From an uncultured Verrucomicrobium sp. (GTDB lineage Bacteria; Verrucomicrobiota; Verrucomicrobiia; Methylacidiphilales; GAS474): DNA of 23,821 nt. Below, piece by piece: positions 19,136-23,821 of the stretch. The notes beneath the pieces are model-generated. The model was given only the letters and a program-made list of their open reading frames with translations. It did not search any database and was not told the DNA's origin. The translations under genes and the position numbers were made by a program. Positions within the stretch are counted from its first letter, which is position 1, and each line of letters starts with the position of its first letter. Location: positions 1 to 23,821 of the forward strand of contig CAISZB010000279.1 of NCBI GenBank assembly GCA_903889845.1. The letters run 5' to 3'.

Positions 19136-19328
19136 TGGTGTTGGAAAGAACAAAAGCCATCTTTGTGCCAATTCTTACACTGAACTTAGGATATTTCTGA
19201 CGCGGTGAACATTGGGCTCTTGTCATCCCCACGGCTTTCCGCTACCTCACTCAATAACGTGGGGGAGGCAACGGGGAAACCGAGCGGGGATGCCGACCTG
19301 CGGATACTGCAAAGATACTAGAAACGTC

Positions 19329-20075
19329 ATGTCCTCGGATTCCTCGGCAGCGCTCATCCAGGCCCTCTCAGGCAGCCCGACGCCCGTCTTCGTCCTCGGG
19401 CACGACATGGCCATCTATTACGCGAACCCGGCCGCCGGGGCGCTCCTCGGCTTCGACGCCGCGGCCCTCGTCGGCCAGGCCCTCAGCATCCCTTTCACCG
19501 TCGGGGTCCCGAGCGACCTCGACATCCTCGGCGCCGGCGGCGTGGCGATGAAGGTCCGCGTCGATGCGGAGCTGGCCTCGTGGGACGGGCGCCCGGTCTC
19601 CAAGGTTTCCCTGACGCCTTACGCTCCGGTGGCCGCGCCCGCGGCTCCGGCCCCCGCGCCCGCTCCCCGGCCCGCCCCCTCGGCGGGCGGCCAAGGCAAC
19701 GGCGAGCGGATCCTGGTTTTGGAAGACGACCTTTCGATCGGCGATATCCAGGGCCGGATGCTGAAGTCCCTGGGCTACGCCACCGAGTGGGCGAAGACGG
19801 GCGAGGAAGCCATCGACATGTGCAAAAAGGCGCTCCATGAAGGCAAGCGCTTCTCCGCCGGCCTCTTCGACCTCACCATCCAGGGCGGCATGGGCGGCCA
19901 GGACGCGATGAAGGCGATCCGCAGCATCGACCCGGCGCTGAAGGCCATCGCCTGCAGCGGCTATTCCGACGACGAGTTCAATGCGAAGCTGATCGCCGAA
20001 GGCTTCAACGACGTCCTCCCGAAGCCGTTCCGCTCGGCGGAACTGGGGAAGGTTCTCAAGCGGAACCTGACCTGA
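19329..20075 (+). CDS. PAS-receiver protein (response regulator without a kinase or DNA-binding domain)
   Basis: A 248-residue signalling protein. Residues about 10-95 look like a compact PAS sensing domain (PTPVFVLGHDMAIYYANPAAGALLGFDAAALVG). A Pro/Ala-rich flexible linker spans about 100-120. Residues about 126-246 form a CheY-like receiver with acidic residues Glu132-Asp133-Asp134, the phospho-acceptor Asp181 in LFDLTIQGGMGG, Ser210 in CSGYSDDEF, and Lys232 in LPKPF. This receiver most resembles those at the C-termini of hybrid histidine kinases (D-L-T-x-x-G-G-M-G-G). No histidine kinase core and no output domain is present. Start 19329 was chosen where the PAS region begins; ATG 19290 is in frame and possible. 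It converges on the DUF5069 gene across a hairpin terminator. No cognate kinase lies in the window. Confidence 0.85.
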   Translation: MSSDSSAALIQALSGSPTPVFVLGHDMAIYYANPAAGALLGFDAAALVGQALSIPFTVGVPSDLDILGAGGVAMKVRVDAELASWDGRPVSKVSLTPYAPVAAPAAPAPAPAPRPAPSAGGQGNGERILVLEDDLSIGDIQGRMLKSLGYATEWAKTGEEAIDMCKKALHEGKRFSAGLFDLTIQGGMGGQDAMKAIRSIDPALKAIACSGYSDDEFNAKLIAEGFNDVLPKPFRSAELGKVLKRNLT

Positions 20076-20089
20076 GGCGAAACGGAAAA

Positions 20090-20117
20090 GCCCCGGCATC
20101 GTCTCCGATGCCGGGGC
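20090..20117. terminator. bidirectional intrinsic terminator
   Basis: GCCCCGGCATCG (20090-20101) and CGATGCCGGGGC (20106-20117) form a perfect 12-bp GC-rich stem with a TCTC loop. AAAA precedes it and CCTTT follows, giving short U-tracts in both directions. It sits between the stops of the PAS-receiver gene (20075) and the convergent DUF5069 gene (20135), so it can end both transcripts. Confidence 0.88.
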
Positions 20118-20134
20118 CTTTGCCCGTTCCGTCC

Positions 20135-20584
20135 TTACTTCGCGAAAGACTTCCGGTCGTCGGTCTCCAGGTAATCGGAGAGGGTCGACTTCGCCGGATC
20201 GATCCCGACCGCGGCGCAGGCCTCGACGAACCACTCCTTCTTGTCGGGAATCTCGTACGGCTTCGTCGCCTCGAAGCCGTCGCTCCATTCCTTCACCTCG
20301 GCGGCCGTCTTCGGCGTGCCCTGGGTGTCGAGCCACGCGGCGACTTCGACGTCGGTCGCCCCTTTTTCCAGCAGGGTACGGACGTCGCTGCCCTTCACCC
20401 CCTTGAAGGAAAAGAGGTAATTGTCGAGGGGGCAATCGAAGTGATACTCGCCCGCCGTTCCGGCGATGTCGGCGCGCCCTTTATCGATGGCACGGGCCAG
20501 CAGCGCGTAGCCGCCGAGGCGGACGCGGGGGCTGCGGGGGGCTTCTTTGGAAAGATCTTTGGCGGTCAGGGTGGGGGTGCTCAT
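20135..20584 (-). CDS. DUF5069 domain-containing protein
   Basis: A 149-residue soluble protein of unknown function. It has the features I associate with DUF5069: an opening LSKEAPRSPRVRLGGYALLARAIDKGRADIAG, then YHFDCPLDNYLFSFKGVKG, and a C-terminal helix-rich part with WLD-x-x-x-x-x-x-x-x-x-VKEWSD. No catalytic motif is recognised, and no signal peptide. Starts at ATG 20584 with GGAG about 10 nt upstream. It is divergent from a tetR-type gene; a perfect 18-bp palindrome lies between them next to a good sigma-70-like promoter for this gene, so repression by that regulator is likely. DUF5069 proteins are common in Verrucomicrobiota and Planctomycetota (recall). Confidence 0.85.
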   Translation of the reverse strand: MSTPTLTAKDLSKEAPRSPRVRLGGYALLARAIDKGRADIAGTAGEYHFDCPLDNYLFSFKGVKGSDVRTLLEKGATDVEVAAWLDTQGTPKTAAEVKEWSDGFEATKPYEIPDKKEWFVEACAAVGIDPAKSTLSDYLETDDRKSFAK

Positions 20585-20634
20585 GGTCTGGATTCTCCGA
20601 ATTCGAAGTTGGATTGAGTTGGATCGATTTACTG

Positions 20635-20652
20635 TAGTCGTTAAAACGACTA
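20635..20652. promoter_or_regulatory. perfect 18-bp palindrome, predicted TetR-type operator
   Basis: TAGTCGTT (20635-20642) and AACGACTA (20645-20652) are inverted around AA. It lies in the 124-bp gap between the DUF5069 and tetR-type genes, next to the predicted start of the DUF5069 transcript. An outer pair CTGTA (20632-20636) and TACAG (20663-20667) is also inverted. Operators of TetR regulators are commonly 15-20 bp palindromes in such divergent gaps. The link to the neighbouring regulator is inference. Confidence 0.65.
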
Positions 20653-20660
20653 ATGTTGTT

Positions 20661-20689
20661 AATACAGCACTGGACGTTCAGCAAGTCAA
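20661..20689 (-). promoter_or_regulatory. sigma-70-like promoter for the DUF5069 gene
   Basis: On the minus strand TTGACT (20684-20689) is a near-consensus -35, followed after exactly 17 nt by TGTATT (20661-20666), which matches four of six -10 positions. Transcription would begin close to the 18-bp palindrome, so a bound repressor would block it. Confidence 0.5.
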
Positions 20690-20708
20690 GTGCTAAGATA
20701 CCTCATAA

Positions 20709-21317
20709 GTGAGCGCGCCGCTTTCTCTCCCCAGCGATCCTGCCGACCTCGACCCGCGTATCCGGCGGACCCGGCAGATGCTCTTCACCGCCTTCAAGGA
20801 ATTGCTCTGCGAAAAGGGCTTCGAGGCGATCTCCGTCCAGGACATCGCCGAGCGGTCGACCGTGAACCGGGCCACCTTCTACGACCACTTCACCGACAAA
20901 TTTTCCCTCCTCGACGCGATGATCGAGGAGAAATTCGGCGCCTTCCTCGAAGCCCGGATGACCGGCACCGACGGCAGCTGCCAGGAAGGGCTGCGGCGGA
21001 TCATCCTCGCCGCCTGCGACTTCCTGGGCGAGCTCGCCTCCGCCCCCTGCCAGAAGCAGCGCAAGCAGTTCGAGCCGATGGCCGAGGCGAAGGTGAAGAC
21101 CCTCGTCCGCACCCGCCTCCAGCAGGGCCTCCTCAACCGGGGCGTCCCGGAGGACGAGGCCTCCCTCCGCGCCACCGTCGCCGCCTGGGCCATCGGCGGC
21201 GCGGCCCTCGAATGGAGCCGCACGAAGACCCTTCCCGCCGAGGCCTTTGCCGGCCAGCTCCTCCCCCTCGTCAAGCCCGCGCTCACCCCTCCCGGCGGCT
21301 GCGCGACCGGGAATTGA
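20709..21317 (+). CDS. TetR/AcrR-family transcriptional regulator
   Basis: A 202-residue regulator. The N-terminal DNA-binding domain is typical: RIRRTRQMLFTAFKELLCEKGFEAISVQDIAERSTVNRATFYDHFTDKFSLLDA (about residues 16-70), with the helix-turn-helix at VQDIAERSTVNRATFYDHF. The remaining helices form the ligand-binding domain, whose ligand cannot be told. It starts with GTG at 20709; no ATG lies upstream in frame near the domain and no strong ribosome binding site is visible. Divergent from the DUF5069 gene, with a predicted operator in the shared gap, so it probably represses that gene and itself. The next gene downstream (lysine 2,3-aminomutase) has its own TTGACA promoter-like element and is not clearly in the same operon. 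Confidence 0.93.
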   Translation: MSAPLSLPSDPADLDPRIRRTRQMLFTAFKELLCEKGFEAISVQDIAERSTVNRATFYDHFTDKFSLLDAMIEEKFGAFLEARMTGTDGSCQEGLRRIILAACDFLGELASAPCQKQRKQFEPMAEAKVKTLVRTRLQQGLLNRGVPEDEASLRATVAAWAIGGAALEWSRTKTLPAEAFAGQLLPLVKPALTPPGGCATGN

Positions 21318-21354
21318 TCCCAGCCACCCCCCCGGATTTTCCGCCGTGGGCTCA

Positions 21355-21381
21355 TTTGACAACCCAAAAAACGCCTTTAGC
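21355..21381 (+). promoter_or_regulatory. possible promoter for the lysine 2,3-aminomutase gene
   Basis: TTGACA at 21355-21360 is a perfect -35 hexamer in an AT-richer island, with TAGCCT 16 nt further on as a weak -10. It lies inside the upstream open frame, which argues that translation of the aminomutase starts further down, at the GTG at 21460. Confidence 0.35.
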
Positions 21382-21459
21382 CTAAACCAAGCCACAACGG
21401 ATACGGACACTCACCCCTCCACCAGAGCGAGCACGTCTTGGCCCATCCCCTCCCTTCTT

Positions 21460-22665
21460 GTGACACCCCCCGACCTCCGCGCCTTCCTCCCCACGCCCCG
21501 CAAAAGCTGGGCCGACGTCAGCGACGCCGACTGGAACGACTGGAACTGGCAACTCCGCAACCGCCCGACGACCCTCCGCCAGATCGAGGCCCGCCTCCAG
21601 CTCTCCCCCACGGAGCGCCTCGGCATCACCGAGGCCGCCGTTCGGAAGCTGGCCGTGGCGATGCCCCCCTACTTCTTCAACCTCATCGACGGCGCCGACC
21701 CCGCCTGCCCCATCCGCCGCCAGGTCGTCCCCCGGCAGGAAGAGATGGACTACGCCGCGCACGAGATGGCCGACCCGTGCGGCGAGGACAAGGACATGGT
21801 CGCCCCCGGCCTCGTCCACCGCTACCCGGACCGCGTCCTCTTCCTCGTCACCGACCGCTGCGCCGCCTACTGCCGCTACTGCACCCGCAGCCGCATCGTC
21901 AGCGGCGTCGGCGAGCAGGAACTGGAAGTCGACTTCGAGGAGGCCCTCGCCTACCTGCGCGGCCACCCGGAAGTGCGCGACGTCCTCCTCTCCGGCGGCG
22001 ACCCCCTCCTCTTCTCCGACGCCAAACTGGAAGCCCTCCTCCGGCGCCTCCGGGAAATCCCCCACATCGAGATCGTCCGCCTCGGCAGCCGCGTCCCCAT
22101 CTTCCTCCCGCAGCGGATCACCCCGGCCCTCTGCGCCATGCTCCGGCAATTCCACCCCCTCTGGATCAACGTCCACGTGAACCACCCGCGCGAATTGACC
22201 GCCGAGGTCCGCGACGCCCTGGGCCGCCTGGCCGACGCGGGCATCCCGATGGGGAACCAGTCCGTCCTCCTGAAGGGCGTGAACGACGACGCGGAAACCC
22301 TCCGCATCCTCTTCCAGAAACTGATCCGCGCCCGCGTCCGCCCCTACTACCTCTACCAGTGCGACCTCATCCAGGGGACCAGCCACCTCCGCGTCCCCGT
22401 CGCCCGCGGCATCGAGCTGATGCGCGAACTGCGCGGTCACACCACCGGCTTCGCCGTCCCGCAGTACGTCGTCGACGGCCCCGGCGGCGGCGGCAAAATC
22501 CCCCTCAACCCCGACTACGTCATCGCCCGCGACGGCGAGCGCCTCCTCCTGCGCAACTACGAGGGGGAACTCTACGAATACATCGACAAGGCCGAGCCCT
22601 CCGACCGCAACGGCAAACCGAAGCCCGCCCCGCTCCACCGGCACGAGGAATTGCCGGTGGGGTAG
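21460..22665 (+). CDS. kamA: KamA-family radical SAM protein, lysine 2,3-aminomutase
   Basis: Radical SAM and PLP enzyme expected to convert L-lysine to beta-lysine. Seen: DADWNDWNWQLRNRPTTLRQIE, the family's N-terminal signature; the iron-sulfur cluster motif Cys134-x3-Cys138-x2-Cys141 in CAAYCRYCTR; SGGDPLLFSD; RLGSRVPIFLPQRI; QCDLIQGTSHLR and VVDGPGGGGKIPL, where Lys346 binds PLP. The Asp of each of those last two motifs matches the lysine-binding Asp pair of the clostridial enzyme. The 401 residues lack the cysteine-rich zinc-binding tail of the clostridial protein, ending DRNGKPKPAPLHRHEELPVG. No in-frame ATG fits; GTG 21460 begins the homologous part and the leader is pyrimidine-rich. 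No elongation factor P or epmA gene is nearby, so an EF-P-modifying (EpmB-like) role is possible but unsupported. Confidence 0.9.
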   Translation: MTPPDLRAFLPTPRKSWADVSDADWNDWNWQLRNRPTTLRQIEARLQLSPTERLGITEAAVRKLAVAMPPYFFNLIDGADPACPIRRQVVPRQEEMDYAAHEMADPCGEDKDMVAPGLVHRYPDRVLFLVTDRCAAYCRYCTRSRIVSGVGEQELEVDFEEALAYLRGHPEVRDVLLSGGDPLLFSDAKLEALLRRLREIPHIEIVRLGSRVPIFLPQRITPALCAMLRQFHPLWINVHVNHPRELTAEVRDALGRLADAGIPMGNQSVLLKGVNDDAETLRILFQKLIRARVRPYYLYQCDLIQGTSHLRVPVARGIELMRELRGHTTGFAVPQYVVDGPGGGGKIPLNPDYVIARDGERLLLRNYEGELYEYIDKAEPSDRNGKPKPAPLHRHEELPVG

Positions 22666-22697
22666 TCAAAAAGAATCGATCGTGCTACGGTCGGGCA

Positions 22698-23372
22698 GTG
22701 AGAATCCACCTCGCCCTGCTCCCACTGGCGCTCTCTTCCGTTATCGCCTTTTCACAGGACGCCAATCTGGTGCCCGACGATCTCGCCTACACCCAGCGGG
22801 TAATGTCGACCCACCACTTTGTCGCCCAAGCGGTGTGGCAGATGGAGGCAACCCGAACGATCCGCTTTCAATACGACCACTATCCCGAACCTCAGTCTGT
22901 TGAAAGGCTCAAAATCGAAGAAGACGGTGTCTATGCCCGGAAAAAAGACAAGGAATGGCTGAAATCCGAAGACTGGGGGGAAACCGGCACACCCGTAGAC
23001 AAAGACAAGGCCAGAGACCTCGACTACCTCGCCTCATTTATCCAAGTGCCTTTCGGCAACGGCACCCATAAAGACTCTTCCCAAGGAGAAACGGTCTGGA
23101 AACCGATCTCCCAAGATACCAAGGAAGGCGTTTCCCATTTCACCTACGAACGCACCCGTGAACATCCGCTGTCCGATGGAACCTATCCTCACTACACCTT
23201 CTGCCGATATCAGGACGAATCCGACGGCCAATTATGGCTCTCGTCATTTTCCGGACGGTTTCGTTCCGCCACCACGAATGAATCCATGCCCGTCACAATT
23301 CAGTACACCTTTCTGATTTCCTTTCCCAACGCTAAGGTTGTGATTGCTCCACCACCCAAACCAAATCCCTAA
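22698..23372 (+). CDS. hypothetical secreted protein
   Basis: A 224-residue protein, not recognised. It starts at GTG 22698 with a signal peptide (MRIHLALLPLALSSVIAFSQ) and no further membrane segment, so it is probably periplasmic or exported. The mature part is polar, with HHFVAQAVWQMEATRTIRFQYDHYPEP, GVYARKKDKEWLKSEDWGETGTP and many Trp, Tyr and Asp/Lys residues; it ends in FPNAKVVIAPPPKPNP, a Pro-rich tail. No catalytic motif is visible. Its base composition is visibly less GC-rich than its neighbours, so it may be acquired or fast-evolving. It starts 32 bp after the aminomutase stop and its stop overlaps the convergent toxin gene's stop by 3 nt. Function unknown. Confidence 0.7.
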   Translation: MRIHLALLPLALSSVIAFSQDANLVPDDLAYTQRVMSTHHFVAQAVWQMEATRTIRFQYDHYPEPQSVERLKIEEDGVYARKKDKEWLKSEDWGETGTPVDKDKARDLDYLASFIQVPFGNGTHKDSSQGETVWKPISQDTKEGVSHFTYERTREHPLSDGTYPHYTFCRYQDESDGQLWLSSFSGRFRSATTNESMPVTIQYTFLISFPNAKVVIAPPPKPNP

Positions 23373-23656
23373 AGCCCCCGCAAAAACCGCTTCACCTCCC
23401 CGTGGTTCCCGAGGAGGTGGAAGTAGAGGTAGCCCTTGTGGGCGGTGAAGACGAGGCGCTGGTGGAGATTCCTCCGGCACTCGTAGACGCCCGGCAACAG
23501 ATCGCGGATGCCCGTTCCGGCGTGGAGATGCGGCTGGCCGAAACTTCGGCGGACTTCCTGGATCAGGTCGCCCAGTTCTTTGCGATCCCGCTTGTCCAGC
23601 TCGTAGAGCTGGTCGAGGAGGCCGGGATCAATCTCGATCCGCAAGGAGGGTTTCAA
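23369..23656 (-). CDS. RelE-like toxin-like protein
   Basis: A 95-residue protein with the layout of RelE/ParE-superfamily toxins: helices at LLDQLYELDKRDRKELGDLIQEVRRSF, then GIRDLLPGVYECRRNLHQRLVFTAHKGYLYFHLLGNHGEVKRFL, where the beta-strand run and R-L-V-F resemble toxin beta sheets. It starts at TTG 23656 (no ATG is available), inside the last codons of the upstream gene, overlapping it by 29 nt, as toxin-antitoxin pairs often do. The upstream frame is cut by the window edge and reads like an antitoxin. Family assignment is moderate; it could be a phage- or plasmid-type killer protein of the same fold. Confidence 0.6.
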   Translation of the reverse strand: MKPSLRIEIDPGLLDQLYELDKRDRKELGDLIQEVRRSFGQPHLHAGTGIRDLLPGVYECRRNLHQRLVFTAHKGYLYFHLLGNHGEVKRFLRGL

Positions 23657-23821
23657 TGTCGCCCCGGAAGGTTTTGGACTTCTTCGCGCGCACGGCTTTC
23701 ACGGCCCGCGCATGCAGCTTGCTGGCGATCTTTTTTCCTTCGGCGGGCGTGATGCCGTACTCCTTCTCCGCATAGTCGCGGGAGAGGACCTCGACGGGTC
23801 GGAGAGCGACGATCTTTCCCC
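23628..23821 (-). CDS. partial antitoxin-like protein, start beyond the right edge
   Basis: The last 63 codons of a minus-strand frame are present, ending at TGA 23628-23630. The visible protein is basic and helical: GKIVALRPVEVLSRDYAEKEYGIT, then PAEGKKIASKLHARAVKAVRAKK and a tail FRGDIETLLADRD. Overlap of 29 nt with the toxin-like gene and strong basic character fit an antitoxin, but the N-terminal part is missing, so this is an inference from position and length. Whether it binds DNA cannot be told. Confidence 0.5.
   Translation of the reverse strand, partial: GKIVALRPVEVLSRDYAEKEYGITPAEGKKIASKLHARAVKAVRAKKSKTFRGDIETLLADRD

Noticed and set aside
21247..21459. N-terminal extension of the lysine 2,3-aminomutase frame
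   Set aside because: It overlaps the tetR-type gene, carries a TTGACA promoter element and is Pro/Ser-rich without homology; the GTG at 21460 fits the family start.

Overview
GC-rich bacterial chromosome with tightly packed genes on both strands. The gene set (DUF5069 protein, filamentous-haemagglutinin-type exoprotein with its transporter, lysine 2,3-aminomutase, PEP carboxylase) and a REP-like repeat containing GCATCCC-GGA-GGGATGC suggest Verrucomicrobiota. That placement is inference from recall; no rRNA or other phylogenetic marker is present. No tRNA, rRNA, CRISPR array, prophage or intact transposase gene was seen.

Layout. (1) 161-5739: a nitronate monooxygenase-family gene converges on an araC-type regulator, which is divergent from a full-length GH2 beta-galactosidase. 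(2) 5740-6144: a 405-bp gene-free stretch with a 46-bp perfect palindrome flanked by TTA on both sides (a possible remnant of an IS or MITE), followed by REP-like hairpins. (3) 6145-9392, all minus strand and close-packed: a P-loop-like/deoxyribosyltransferase-like protein of unknown function, a Phd/RelB-like antitoxin with a RelE/ParE-like toxin, a GT-A-type glycosyltransferase and deoxyribose-phosphate aldolase. (4) 9472-9880: a hicB antitoxin followed by a hicA toxin gene interrupted by an in-frame TAG. (5) 9930-10661: rsmE. (6) 10675-16073: a two-partner secretion pair, transcribed exoprotein first and outer-membrane transporter second. (7) 16265-19135: ppc. (8) 19329-20584: a PAS-receiver protein and a DUF5069 protein, convergent across a strong bidirectional hairpin terminator. 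(9) 20635-21317: a tetR-type gene divergent from the DUF5069 gene, with a perfect 18-bp operator-like palindrome between them. (10) 21460-23821: lysine 2,3-aminomutase, a secreted protein of unknown function, and a toxin-antitoxin-like pair cut by the right edge.

How they work together. The clear functional units are the AraC regulator with beta-galactosidase, the secretion pair, the TetR/DUF5069 divergon and the toxin-antitoxin modules. The rest looks like housekeeping or central metabolism. I see no large new multi-gene system. The best leads are the broken hicA beside an intact hicB, the TTA-flanked palindrome, the unusual two-domain protein at 8334-9392, and the predicted TetR operator.
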